NCBI GenBank assembly: GCA_029202485.1
Contig: CP119313.1
Coordinates: 4,340,001 to 4,404,000 of the forward strand
Source: Candidatus Pedobacter colombiensis
GTDB lineage: Bacteria > Bacteroidota > Bacteroidia > Sphingobacteriales > Sphingobacteriaceae
DNA: 64,000 nt
Direction: 5' to 3'
Position numbers and translations under genes: made by a program. Shown here in pieces: positions 44,137 to 53,226 of the stretch. The notes under the pieces are model-generated. The model was not told where the DNA came from. It worked only from the letters and a program-made list of their open reading frames with translations, and did no database searches. Numbering within the stretch: position 1 is the stretch's first letter; each line of letters begins with the position of its first letter.

Positions 44137-45549
44137 ATGTCTAAAAAATCAATATTCCCATTTTCACTCTTACTGTTCATCATTAGCTTCTCTTTTGCAC
44201 AAAGCCCTATACAGAAGCTGGAAAAAGCCTACAATGCTTTTCAGTTAGACCCACAGACCAGATATGCCACCACCTCGCTTTGCGTTTTGGATGCCAATAC
44301 TGGAAAACCGTTGTTTACCCGTAATGAGCAGGTAGGTTTAGCAACGGCCTCAACATTAAAAGTGATCACCGCTGCTACAGCATTTAATGTACTGGGAAAA
44401 GATTTTCAGTTTCAGACGACTTTAGCTTATACCGGAAATATTACTGCTGAAGGAATTTTAAAAGGGGATTTGATGATTGTTGGAAGCGGCGATCCAACTT
44501 TAGGGTCTGACCGATACCAAAACAAAGAGCGGGCTGTACTGACGGAATGGATTGCTGCAATTAAAAAGGCTGGCATAAAAAAAATTGAAGGGGCTATTAT
44601 TGGCGACGACCGCATATTTGGTACGCAAACTACACCTGAAGGCTGGACCTGGCAGGATATGGGAAATTATTATGGAGCCGGCACCTCTGGACTATCCTGG
44701 CGTGAAAACCAGTTTGATTTATATTTAAAATCAGGATTGAGCGTAAATGAGCCCGTTAAAATATTAAAAACGGTTCCTGAAATTCCTTATCTGAAAATTG
44801 CGAATGAACTTAAAACCGGTACTCAGGGCACAGGAGATAATGCATATGTTTTTTTACCCCCTTATGGTACTGTAGCCTATGTAAGAGGCACATGGGGTAT
44901 AGACCATGGTAAATCAAGCATTTCTGCTGCCCTCCCCGATCCGGCTTTTGATTGCGCCTACCGCCTACAAGATACTTTAAAGCTATTGGGTATCATTGCA
45001 ACACAACCGGCAACTACAACCCGTATCATGGCGCTCAATGAGCGTCCTATTGCAGAGATTACGCAAAAAATCAGTACCATAACCTCGCCTACGTTGTCGG
45101 AAATGACTTATTGGTTTTTAAAAAAGAGCATCAATTTATATGGAGAAACCCTACTGAAAGCTGTTGCCATAAAATCGGGTAAAGCTGCTACAACAGCGGA
45201 TGGTGCTACAACCGAAATTAAGTTTTGGGCTGATAAGGGCATTGATAAGAATGCCATGAATATTATTGATGGAAGTGGTTTATCGCCGGCAAACCGTATC
45301 ACAACAATGGCCGTAGCCAATGTTCTGTTTCAAGCGCAAAAAGAAGTCTGGTTTGGCGACTACTACAAGGCCTTCCCGGAATACAATGGCATGAAAATAA
45401 AAAGTGGGACGATAAACAATGTTTCAGCTTTTGCAGGTTACTATACTAGTATGGCTGGCAATAAATATATCATTGTCATCAATATCAACAACTATTCGGG
45501 CTCTGGCATTAACAAGAAACTATTTACAGTATTGGATGCATTAAAGTAA
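44137..45549 (+). CDS. dacB: D-alanyl-D-alanine carboxypeptidase/endopeptidase (S13, PBP4 type)
   Basis: The 470-aa exported protein (signal to SFAQS) is a peptidase S13 penicillin-binding protein that trims or cuts peptidoglycan cross-links in the periplasm. The serine motif is Ser72-Thr-Leu-Lys75 in ATASTLKVITAA, the SxN motif is SIN in KKSINLYGETLL, and the KTG triad appears as KSG in KIKSGTINNVSAFAG. The domain inserts of the family are present. It lies directly behind the asd terminator and has no close operon partner. Confidence 0.93.
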   Translation: MSKKSIFPFSLLLFIISFSFAQSPIQKLEKAYNAFQLDPQTRYATTSLCVLDANTGKPLFTRNEQVGLATASTLKVITAATAFNVLGKDFQFQTTLAYTGNITAEGILKGDLMIVGSGDPTLGSDRYQNKERAVLTEWIAAIKKAGIKKIEGAIIGDDRIFGTQTTPEGWTWQDMGNYYGAGTSGLSWRENQFDLYLKSGLSVNEPVKILKTVPEIPYLKIANELKTGTQGTGDNAYVFLPPYGTVAYVRGTWGIDHGKSSISAALPDPAFDCAYRLQDTLKLLGIIATQPATTTRIMALNERPIAEITQKISTITSPTLSEMTYWFLKKSINLYGETLLKAVAIKSGKAATTADGATTEIKFWADKGIDKNAMNIIDGSGLSPANRITTMAVANVLFQAQKEVWFGDYYKAFPEYNGMKIKSGTINNVSAFAGYYTSMAGNKYIIVININNYSGSGINKKLFTVLDALK

Positions 45550-45601
45550 TTGGTAAATTGCATCCGTTTCCAAAATTTATAATCTGTTAAACATTCGTTA
45601 A

Positions 45602-47569
45602 ATGAAGAATATCCTCTCACTATTGTGTTTTTGCTTACTAAGTTGTGCTGTTATTGGTCAGACTTCCGTTTCGCCCCCACCCATCTCTTTAGAAATACCA
45701 GATCCTGTTAAGCCCCTGCCTCAAGAGATAGCCATTATACCGGAACCGGTAACCCTTGTTAAACATGAAGGACATTTTACTTTACCTGCAAATGTAACGA
45801 TACAATGCCCCGCTATACCGGAAACACATCAGCTCCTTGTTTTCTTAAAGGAGCGGTTATCCATTCCTACAGGCAGCTATGTGTCCACAACAAGTAGTAA
45901 ATCTGTAATAGCAAACATTAAACTATCGTTAAATGATAAAACTGATCCGATACTTGGGACAGAAGGATACCAGTTATCTGTAACTCCCAAACACATCAGC
46001 ATAAAGGCAAATAAGCCAGCTGGGTTATTTTATGGGGTACAAAGTCTGCTTCAGTTGTTCCCTGTGGCCATCGAGAGTAAAGAACTTATGGAGGGCATAG
46101 AATGGAAAGCGCCTTGCGTTGAGGTTACAGACTATCCACGTTTAGGCTGGAGAGGCTTAATGTTTGATGTTGCCCGACATTTTTTCACAAAGGATGAGGT
46201 AAAGCAGTATATCGATGCAATGGTACGCTATAAATACAACGTTCTTCATTTACATCTTACAGACGACGAAGGTTGGAGAATAGAAATAAAAGGCTTACCT
46301 AAGTTAACCGAGGTGGGTGCATGGAGTGTAAAAAAAGTAGGCGAATTTGGAAATTTCACTCCACCCACAGCTGATGAACCAAGGAACTATGGTGGTTTTT
46401 ATACACAGGAAGACATTAAGGAACTGGTAAAATATGCAAAGGAAAGGTTTGTAAATATTCTACCTGAAATTGATGTCCCAGGTCACAGTTTGGCTGCAAT
46501 TGCTTCTTATCCTGAATTGTCTTGTACCCCAGGTGCTGAAAACTACAAAGTACGTTCTGGTGAACGGATTATGGATTGGTCTAGAGGGGCCCCTCCTTTG
46601 GCTATGGTAGACAATACGCTCTGCCCTGCCAATGAAAAAGTATATCCTTTTCTAGATACGATCATTACGCAGATCGCTGCACTTTTCCCATTTGAATATA
46701 TCCATATGGGTGGCGACGAAGCTCCGTTCAATTACTGGGAGAAAAGTGATGCTGTTAAAGCATTAATGCTAAAAGAGGGATTAAAAGATATGCACCAGGT
46801 ACAGGGCTATTTTGAAAAGCGTATACAAAAAATGGTGGAAGCCAAAGGAAAGAAATTTATAGGTTGGGATGAGATATTAAATGACGACCTATCGCCTAGC
46901 GTAGCTGTGATGGCATGGCGTGGAATAAAATATGGTGTTGAGGCAGCTAAAAAGCAACATGAGGTGGTAATGACTCCAACTGCTTTCGCTTACCTGGATT
47001 ATATGCAAGCGGATGCTATAACTGAACCGAGGGTATATGCTTCTCTACGTTTAAGCAAAGCTTACGAATTTGAACCGGTACCGGCAGAGGTTGATCCGAA
47101 ATATATCAAAGGCGGACAGGGTAATTTATGGACTGAACAGGTATTTAATATCCGTCAAGCTGAATATATGACCTGGCCAAGGGGAATGGCAATTGCAGAA
47201 TCACTTTGGTCGCCCCCAGCCAAAAAAAACTGGCTAAACTTTTTTGGCAGGGTAGAGCAGCACTTTAAGCGCCTGGATATGGCCGAAACTAAATATGCAC
47301 CAAGTGTATATGATCCTATTTTTAAAGTAAGCAGATCGGCCGACAAGCAATTGCAGATAGAACTGAGCACGGAAGTTCCGGGATTAGATATTTATTACAG
47401 TTTCGACAACTCTTTCCCTGACCGTTTTTATCCGAAGTACACAGAAAAACTGACACCACCAAAAGATGCGACCATGCTAAAAGTAATTACCTACAGGGGT
47501 AAAACTCCAATAGGCAGAATGATGAACATGCCCATCGAAGAGCTGAACAAACGCGCAGGGAAAAAATAA
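45602..47569 (+). CDS. GH20 beta-N-acetylhexosaminidase
   Basis: The 655-aa exported enzyme has a signal peptide with a possible lipobox LLSC (Cys15), so either a lipoprotein or a soluble periplasmic form is possible. A GH20b N-terminal domain (about 42-175) leads into the TIM barrel (about 178-520). The catalytic Asp372-Glu373 pair is in YIHMGGDEAPFNYWE. Other typical pieces are LGWRGLMFDVARHFF, LHLHLTDDEGWRIEI and ILPEIDVPGHS. The end is an extra beta domain with TKSADKQL-like strands. It removes terminal GlcNAc or GalNAc from glycans. truA follows after 16 bases. Confidence 0.93.
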   Translation: MKNILSLLCFCLLSCAVIGQTSVSPPPISLEIPDPVKPLPQEIAIIPEPVTLVKHEGHFTLPANVTIQCPAIPETHQLLVFLKERLSIPTGSYVSTTSSKSVIANIKLSLNDKTDPILGTEGYQLSVTPKHISIKANKPAGLFYGVQSLLQLFPVAIESKELMEGIEWKAPCVEVTDYPRLGWRGLMFDVARHFFTKDEVKQYIDAMVRYKYNVLHLHLTDDEGWRIEIKGLPKLTEVGAWSVKKVGEFGNFTPPTADEPRNYGGFYTQEDIKELVKYAKERFVNILPEIDVPGHSLAAIASYPELSCTPGAENYKVRSGERIMDWSRGAPPLAMVDNTLCPANEKVYPFLDTIITQIAALFPFEYIHMGGDEAPFNYWEKSDAVKALMLKEGLKDMHQVQGYFEKRIQKMVEAKGKKFIGWDEILNDDLSPSVAVMAWRGIKYGVEAAKKQHEVVMTPTAFAYLDYMQADAITEPRVYASLRLSKAYEFEPVPAEVDPKYIKGGQGNLWTEQVFNIRQAEYMTWPRGMAIAESLWSPPAKKNWLNFFGRVEQHFKRLDMAETKYAPSVYDPIFKVSRSADKQLQIELSTEVPGLDIYYSFDNSFPDRFYPKYTEKLTPPKDATMLKVITYRGKTPIGRMMNMPIEELNKRAGKK

Positions 47570-47585
47570 CATTAACAGAAAGAGA

Positions 47586-48395
47586 TTGAGATATTTTGTT
47601 CATATAGGCTATAACGGCTTAAAGTACAATGGCTGGCAAAAACAACCAGGGGTAATGAATGTACAGGGAGTTATTGAGCAAGCACTTAGCCAGGTATTAA
47701 AAACGCCTGTATTTATTAACGGCTGTGGCCGTACAGATGCGCGTGTACATGCCAGTCAGTTCTTCTTTCATATGGACGTGGAGCAGCCCTGGGATTTCGA
47801 CCTGATGTTCAGGATGAATAAGGTGCTGCCTGCCAACATTGCTATTTTCGACATTATCCCTATGGATGGCATGCAACATGCTCGTTTTGATGCCGTACAA
47901 CGATCGTATGACTATTTTATACATACTTATAAGAATCCTTTTTTAAACGGTTTGAGTTCGTTTTATTTGCTGGATAAGCTGGATTTTGACAAGATGAAAC
48001 AGGCAGCAGCCATATTGCCAAATTATAAAGACTATAAAGCCTTTTGCACGAGCCCCGATAAATACGAGCATACCTTATGCTATGTCAAATCAGCCAGTTT
48101 ATCAGTCGACAAGAACGGTGATCACCTTCGTTTCCAGATTTCCTCCAATCGATTTCTAAGTAAAATGATCCGGATCATTATGGGACAATTGTTAAAAATT
48201 GGCAAAGGAGTATTGAGTGTAGAAGAGTTTGAAAGTTATCTGATCAATAATAAAACGCCGGAGTTAATCACTCCCGCACACCCTGAGGGACTTTATTTAT
48301 CTAAAGTTACTTACCCTTATTTGAATCTGGCACCGAGGCAACAGTTCTCTTCTGTTCTACAAATGCAGGCCGACCTATCCTGGGAACGTCTATAA
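47586..48395 (+). CDS. truA: tRNA pseudouridine(38-40) synthase
   Basis: The 269-aa enzyme makes pseudouridine in the anticodon arm. The catalytic Asp51 is in GCGRTDARVHAS, and the IPMDGMQHARFDAVQRSYDY and RFLSKMIRIIMGQL stretches are typical. The start is a TTG at 47586, since family members begin at this RYFxxIxYNG and no in-frame ATG or GTG exists between it and the stop codon upstream. A purine-rich AGAAAGAG lies just before it. It is 16 bases behind the GH20 gene and probably co-transcribed. Confidence 0.93.
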   Translation: MRYFVHIGYNGLKYNGWQKQPGVMNVQGVIEQALSQVLKTPVFINGCGRTDARVHASQFFFHMDVEQPWDFDLMFRMNKVLPANIAIFDIIPMDGMQHARFDAVQRSYDYFIHTYKNPFLNGLSSFYLLDKLDFDKMKQAAAILPNYKDYKAFCTSPDKYEHTLCYVKSASLSVDKNGDHLRFQISSNRFLSKMIRIIMGQLLKIGKGVLSVEEFESYLINNKTPELITPAHPEGLYLSKVTYPYLNLAPRQQFSSVLQMQADLSWERL

Positions 48396-48485
48396 ACCTC
48401 TTGTTGTTAATATTTTACTGTTGTTTCTATTCTTAAATTTTGTTAACTTTAATTGAGGACCTTCATTAAAAAGAAGGCATTCTGT

Positions 48486-48944
48486 ATGACAGTTATTCAA
48501 AAAATTGAGCACTGGGGCGATGTCCATCATGCCAAATGGCTGGATGTTATCCGAATTGTATTAGGCTTGCTCATCTTTAGTAAAGGTATTGCTATTGTAA
48601 GCAATACGGAGGCACTTCAAGACATGATTTTGCGAAACGGCACTTATGGTTTCTCAGGCTTCATGTCGAGCGCAGGATTACATATTGTTGGCTTTGTGCA
48701 TCTGGTAGGTGGCCTTTTTATTACCATTGGACTGCTTACCCGCTTTGCGTCGGTTATTCAGATTCCAATTTTGTTATGTGCTGTATTCTTTGTCAACCTG
48801 TCGCACGGATTTTCAGCGCTTAACAATGAGCTATGGTTATCCATCATTGTATTGCTATTGCTGGTGTTGTTCTGGATTGTGGGTTCAGGACCGTACTCAG
48901 TGGATCAAGCCATGAAAAAAAGGCCTAACATTTTCAGACCATAA
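48486..48944 (+). CDS. DoxX family membrane protein
   Basis: The 152-aa protein has four predicted membrane helices (about 18-35, 58-78, 83-103 and 112-133) in the DoxX pattern, with WLDVIRIVLGLLIFSKGI at the start. The ATG at 48486 follows an AGAAGG ribosome-binding site; the alternative TTG at 48453 lacks one and adds a basic tail. DoxX proteins have been linked to respiration and thiosulfate metabolism in archaea and to redox stress in bacteria, but the role here is unknown. It is convergent with aroK. Confidence 0.82.
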   Translation: MTVIQKIEHWGDVHHAKWLDVIRIVLGLLIFSKGIAIVSNTEALQDMILRNGTYGFSGFMSSAGLHIVGFVHLVGGLFITIGLLTRFASVIQIPILLCAVFFVNLSHGFSALNNELWLSIIVLLLLVLFWIVGSGPYSVDQAMKKRPNIFRP

Positions 48945-48964
48945 AAACATATAGCAGTAAATAT

Positions 48965-49474
48965 TTATTGCCTGCTCAATATCATAGCCCTCATCGCATC
49001 AGCGGTGAGGCTAATTCCATTTACAGTTACCAGGGCGCGCTTGTAAAACACATCCCGCTCAGTGAGTTTACCTTCGATAAATTCAATCATTTCGGCCTCA
49101 TTAAGCTCCCTTAACAGGGGTCGTTTTTCCTTACCACTTTCCAGACGTTTGGCCAAAGCTGCGGCAGGCATTTCAATGTAAATAGAGAGGCCATTCGTAT
49201 TCATCCATTCCATGTTATCAAAAAAGCAGGGAGCACCTCCTCCTGTTGCCACAACTGCATTTGCAGGGTAATCAAAGTTCTTTAGTGTTTCACTCTCCAA
49301 CTTCCTGAAAGCTGCTTCACCATGTGTTAAAAAATAAGCCCCTATTGTTGTACCCAGACTTTTCTCAATCTGATGATCAAGGTCAATAAATTCGTATCCT
49401 AGTTTTACAGCCAGCTTTTTCCCCATTGTACTTTTACCACAGCCCATAAAACCTATTAAAAAAATCTTCATCAT
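48965..49474 (-). CDS. aroK: shikimate kinase
   Basis: The 169-aa P-loop kinase phosphorylates shikimate in the aromatic amino-acid pathway. Walker A is GFMGCGKS at 8-15, the substrate-binding DHQIE site is at about 33-37, and GGGAP near residue 77 and the EKRPLL lid follow. Full length. It is the last gene of a four-gene minus-strand unit; its ATG abuts the stop of the permease gene. Confidence 0.95.
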   Translation of the reverse strand: MMKIFLIGFMGCGKSTMGKKLAVKLGYEFIDLDHQIEKSLGTTIGAYFLTHGEAAFRKLESETLKNFDYPANAVVATGGGAPCFFDNMEWMNTNGLSIYIEMPAAALAKRLESGKEKRPLLRELNEAEMIEFIEGKLTERDVFYKRALVTVNGISLTADAMRAMILSRQ

Positions 49475-50530
49475 TTACACTAGTTTTACCCTTGGATCTA
49501 CAAAGGCATATAATACGTCTACCAAAATATTAATTATTACGAATACGAATGCAATAAAAAGAATGGAGCCCATTACTACGGGAAAATCAGACATTTCAAG
49601 CGCATTTACCGTTGCACGGCCGAGTCCATTATAACCAAATATATACTCTACAAAGAAAGATCCTGCCAGCAAAGAGGCAAACCAACCTGATATGGCTGTG
49701 ATCACAGGATTTAGTGCATTTTTTAAAGCATGTTTATAAATGATTACATTGCGACTTAGTCCCTTTGCACGGGCAGTGCGGATATAATCCTGTGCCAACA
49801 CATCGAGCATGGCACTCCTGGTTAATTGAACAATAATAGCCAGGGGTCTTAAACCCAAAGTAATCATAGGCAACCATAGATTTTTCCAGGTCATGATTTC
49901 TCCTTTAAAAGGATCATAGCTGTACAAACTTCCCGACATATTGAGCCCTGTATAATCACTCAATAAAAACCCAAACAGCCAGGCTATAATGATGCCGGCA
50001 AAGAATGATGGAGCCGAAATACCTAGAATAGCGAATGAATTGGCAGCTTTATCTATCCAGGTATCTTTATGAACTGCCGAAAGCACACCTAGAAATACGC
50101 CAATCAGGGTTGCAAATATCATGGCTGTTAGCGCCAGTATGAAAGTATTGGGCACAGTTTCGGATAATATTGTGGTCACATCACGTTTTGTTTGATAAGA
50201 GCGCCGTAGGTAAGGCCATTTAAGTGCCAATACCTCATTGCCAAATGAAATCAGTTTTACATAATGATATTTATCTTTACTCTCTGTGGTGTTCTCGTGA
50301 ATACCGAGTGGGGAAAGATCATTCAGGTAAAGAAAGAACTGAGCAGATTTAGATTTATCCAATCCAAATTCCTTACGCACAGCTTCAATAGAAGATACGT
50401 CTGCCCGCTGCCCCATGGTCATCCTTGCAGGATCACCGGGCAATATGTTAAACAAAACAAACACCACTACAATGACGCCTGCCATTACAGCAAATCCATA
50501 TAAGATTTTTTTGACGGCGTATTGGAACAT
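49475..50530 (-). CDS. ABC transporter permease, DppB/OppB family
   Basis: The 351-aa inner-membrane protein has about six helices and the family signatures: LFNILPGDPARM near the start, and the EAA loop DYIRTARAKGLS with KHALKNALNPVIT, ending in FGYNGLGRATVNAL. It is an oligopeptide-type permease. A periplasmic insert of about 60 residues precedes the second helix. No partner permease (DppC), ATPase or binding protein is seen nearby, so it is an orphan here; partners may be elsewhere. It is 2-3 bases from both neighbours, so it is co-transcribed with aroK and the DoxX-like gene. Confidence 0.92.
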   Translation of the reverse strand: MFQYAVKKILYGFAVMAGVIVVVFVLFNILPGDPARMTMGQRADVSSIEAVRKEFGLDKSKSAQFFLYLNDLSPLGIHENTTESKDKYHYVKLISFGNEVLALKWPYLRRSYQTKRDVTTILSETVPNTFILALTAMIFATLIGVFLGVLSAVHKDTWIDKAANSFAILGISAPSFFAGIIIAWLFGFLLSDYTGLNMSGSLYSYDPFKGEIMTWKNLWLPMITLGLRPLAIIVQLTRSAMLDVLAQDYIRTARAKGLSRNVIIYKHALKNALNPVITAISGWFASLLAGSFFVEYIFGYNGLGRATVNALEMSDFPVVMGSILFIAFVFVIINILVDVLYAFVDPRVKLV

Positions 50531-50532
50531 CG

Positions 50533-51684
50533 TTATTTACTAAAGTACATATCAGCAAGTTTATCAAAAGATGGCACAGTGTTGTAATGCCATTTGTTGA
50601 TCACTACCCCATTTTTAAGTAACAATACACCTGGGTTTGATCTAACCATACTTTTTAAAGGTACTGCATCAGCATAAAATACTTCTGCAAACAATTTCAT
50701 CCTTTTGCTAAATAAATCTACATCGCTGGCTGAATTAGAAGTTAACAAAACTGTTCTAATATTAAACTGTTCTGCTGCATTTAATGCCAATGCATTGAGC
50801 TGAGCCATGGCTTTCTCGTTTGCATCATTTAAGTTGTAAGCTACAATTACAAGATTGTAATAAGGATTCTCTATCAGTTCTTTGGTATAATCGGTACCGG
50901 AAGCGTCAGTAATCAGCAAATCTTTGATCTTAGGCTCATAACCTTTTTTAACCAAAACTTTATCCGGATCGCCTACAATTTCCCAGTTGGGGTCCTTCCA
51001 AATCTCAGTTTTCAAATAATCTTTATCGCTCATTACCTTCTTTTCGCCCGTCTTCTTGTTATGCATCTTATACATGATGGCATATTCATCACCCTTTTCT
51101 CCTTCAGGAATTTTCATTAACTGAGGAAGGTTTGCACCTACTTTATAAGGCAAGAAATCTAAAACAGGTAAGGTGCTATAAGTAAACACACCAAATAATG
51201 TAGAAGCCAGGGTTACAAATGCAAATAGTCCTTGCTGTACTTTCAAGTTTGTGGTAACAGGTTTGATCAGGTCATGACTTATAAATAAATAAATGATCAA
51301 CACCAACAGGACAAGATCTTTAGAGAAGGACTGCCATGGGGTTAAGGGAATTGCATCTCCAAAACAGCCACAAGATGTAACTACTTTAAAGGCAGCAGAT
51401 ACAAAAGTTAAGAAGGTAAAAAAGATAATTACGGCCAGTAATCCGGTTGTTACCTTCTTGCTCCAAAAGCCGAACAACAACAAAGCACCCAATACGATTT
51501 CAAATACACAAAGCAATATGGCGATTCCGGTAGCCATACCGCCCAAAAAGGACATATGGAATACATCAAAATATTCTTGTAGCTTATAGCCAAATCCCAG
51601 TGGATCATTAGCTTTAATTAATCCTGAAAAAATAAAAAGGACACCAACAAAGATCCTCGAAAAATTTAATGTAATCTTTCTCAT
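50533..51684 (-). CDS. BT_3928-like membrane protein (DoxX/MauE domain with thioredoxin-like C-terminus)
   Basis: The 383-aa protein has four or five helices in its first 170 residues, with the DoxX/MauE-type opening LNFSRIFVGVLFIFSGLIKANDP and the paired cysteines of VTSCGCFGDA. The remaining 210 residues form a soluble, thioredoxin-fold-like part without a visible CxxC. It probably takes part in redox handling at the membrane. The product resembles the family named after the B. thetaiotaomicron BT_3928 protein. Its ATG overlaps the stop of the DUF1599 gene (TAATG) and its stop is 2 bases before the permease gene. Confidence 0.87.
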   Translation of the reverse strand: MRKITLNFSRIFVGVLFIFSGLIKANDPLGFGYKLQEYFDVFHMSFLGGMATGIAILLCVFEIVLGALLLFGFWSKKVTTGLLAVIIFFTFLTFVSAAFKVVTSCGCFGDAIPLTPWQSFSKDLVLLVLIIYLFISHDLIKPVTTNLKVQQGLFAFVTLASTLFGVFTYSTLPVLDFLPYKVGANLPQLMKIPEGEKGDEYAIMYKMHNKKTGEKKVMSDKDYLKTEIWKDPNWEIVGDPDKVLVKKGYEPKIKDLLITDASGTDYTKELIENPYYNLVIVAYNLNDANEKAMAQLNALALNAAEQFNIRTVLLTSNSASDVDLFSKRMKLFAEVFYADAVPLKSMVRSNPGVLLLKNGVVINKWHYNTVPSFDKLADMYFSK

Positions 51685-52226
51685 TACTGAACACCTAATT
51701 TAATTAATGCAAAAACTGAATAATTTAACATATCCTGATAATTGGCATTTATACCCTCTGAGGCTAGCGTTTGCCCTAAATTATCTTCTATCTGTTTTAC
51801 CCTTAAGATTTTCATCAGGATCAGATCGGTCAATGAGCTGATGCGCATATCTCTCCAGGCTTCGCCATAATCATGATTTTTGTTGAACATCAATTCCCTG
51901 GTTTCATTTACTTTTGCATCATAACCGCCCTCTACAGCATTCAGTCCCATTTCTAAAGGATCATTCTCCCCTAGTTCCAATTGCATCATGGCAATTATAC
52001 AATAGTTAATGATACCAATGTATTCGGAAGTGATATCCTCCCCTACTTTGGAGACTTTTTTTTCTTCTAATGTACGAATACGCTGCGCCTTAATAAAAAT
52101 CTGGTCAGTTATAGAAGCCGGTCTTAATATTCTCCATGCTGTTCCGTAGTCTTTTGTTTTCTTTAAAAAAAGCGATTTGCAAACCGCGATAACAGCGTCG
52201 AATTCCTGAGATGTATTTGTTGCCAA
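51684..52226 (-). CDS. DUF1599 protein with internal duplication
   Basis: The 180-aa cytoplasmic protein has two similar halves. KTKDYGTAWRILRPASITDQI (about 21-40) and KNHDYGEAWRDMRISSLTDLI (about 114-133) align well, each followed by a RxxxxE helix. The duplication is a family feature of DUF1599. The start is a TTG at 52226; no ATG fits the family length. It heads the minus-strand unit whose other members are a DoxX/MauE protein, an ABC permease and aroK. It is divergent from folP. Function unknown. Confidence 0.85.
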   Translation of the reverse strand: MATNTSQEFDAVIAVCKSLFLKKTKDYGTAWRILRPASITDQIFIKAQRIRTLEEKKVSKVGEDITSEYIGIINYCIIAMMQLELGENDPLEMGLNAVEGGYDAKVNETRELMFNKNHDYGEAWRDMRISSLTDLILMKILRVKQIEDNLGQTLASEGINANYQDMLNYSVFALIKLGVQ

Positions 52227-52279
52227 AACAATTAAAATAATAAGTTCAAAACCCGTTTCAATACGAAACCTTTTTTATC

Positions 52280-52287
52280 TAAGTTTG
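52280..52287 (+). promoter_or_regulatory. candidate -7 box of folP
   Basis: TAAGTTTG matches TAnnTTTG and ends 10 bases before the folP ATG at 52298. A TTTC at 52256-52259 lies in the -33 position. The implied leader is only a few bases. Confidence 0.4.
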
Positions 52288-52297
52288 TATCAAAACA

Positions 52298-53155
52298 ATG
52301 GCTAAAGATACATTTTTAAACCGAAAGACCACACTAAACCTAAAAGGTAAACTGGTTGATTTAAGTACCCCCTGTGTAATGGGAATCTTAAACCTCACCT
52401 CTGATTCTTTTTATAGCAACAGCCGCATCAGTTCTATTGAGCAGGCATTACTACGTGCCGAAACCATTATAAATGAAGGTGGTCGGTTTATTGATATTGG
52501 CGCATATTCATCAAGACCAGGTGCTGCCGAAGTTAGTGAAGGGCAGGAAATAGACAGAATTGTTCCAGCTGTTGAGGCTATTATTAAGGCGTTTCCAGAA
52601 GCCTTGCTTTCGATAGATACTTTTCGAGCCAAAGTTGCCCAGGCAGCAGTTAAAGCCGGTGCACATATCATAAACGACATTGCAGCCGGCAAGATGGACG
52701 AGGCTATGTTTGAAACTGTGGCGGATTTAAACGTGCCCTACATCATGATGCATATGAAAGGAACACCTCAAACCATGCAAAAAAGCATTAACTATCATAA
52801 CATGGTGCTGGAAATAACTGGTTATTTCTCTGACAAGGTTGAAAAGCTCAAAAAATTAGGGGTAAAAGACATCATCCTTGACCCTGGTTTCGGCTTTGCC
52901 AAAACACTTGATCAAAATTATGAATTATTGCGGCGTTTGGAGGACTTCAATCTTTTTGAGCTTCCCGTTCTTATAGGGCTTTCGAGAAAGTCCATGATTT
53001 ATAAATTTTTGGGTACTGGCCCGGAGCAAGCATTAAATGGCACAACAACACTGAATACCATCGCCTTATTAAAAGGGGCTAACATTTTACGTGTTCATGA
53101 TGTAAAAGCGGCTGCAGAGTGCATCGCTTTGGTTGAAAAGACACAGCAGCAATAA
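52298..53155 (+). CDS. folP: dihydropteroate synthase
   Basis: The 285-aa enzyme joins p-aminobenzoate to dihydropterin pyrophosphate in folate synthesis. The motifs are all present: GILNLTSDSFY, DIGAYSSRPGA, SIDTF, INDIAAGKMDE, MHMKGTP, DPGFGFAKT, IGLSRKS, and the terminal RVHDVKAAAECI. Sulfonamide-relevant loops look normal. Divergent from DUF1599; a short-leader promoter is predicted. cdaA follows 71 bases later. Confidence 0.97.
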   Translation: MAKDTFLNRKTTLNLKGKLVDLSTPCVMGILNLTSDSFYSNSRISSIEQALLRAETIINEGGRFIDIGAYSSRPGAAEVSEGQEIDRIVPAVEAIIKAFPEALLSIDTFRAKVAQAAVKAGAHIINDIAAGKMDEAMFETVADLNVPYIMMHMKGTPQTMQKSINYHNMVLEITGYFSDKVEKLKKLGVKDIILDPGFGFAKTLDQNYELLRRLEDFNLFELPVLIGLSRKSMIYKFLGTGPEQALNGTTTLNTIALLKGANILRVHDVKAAAECIALVEKTQQQ

Positions 53156-53226
53156 TATGGCTAAAAATTTCCTAACTTGGCGGTAATGAAGCTCATGCAG
53201 ATTTTGCAAAACAATAACTAAACACA

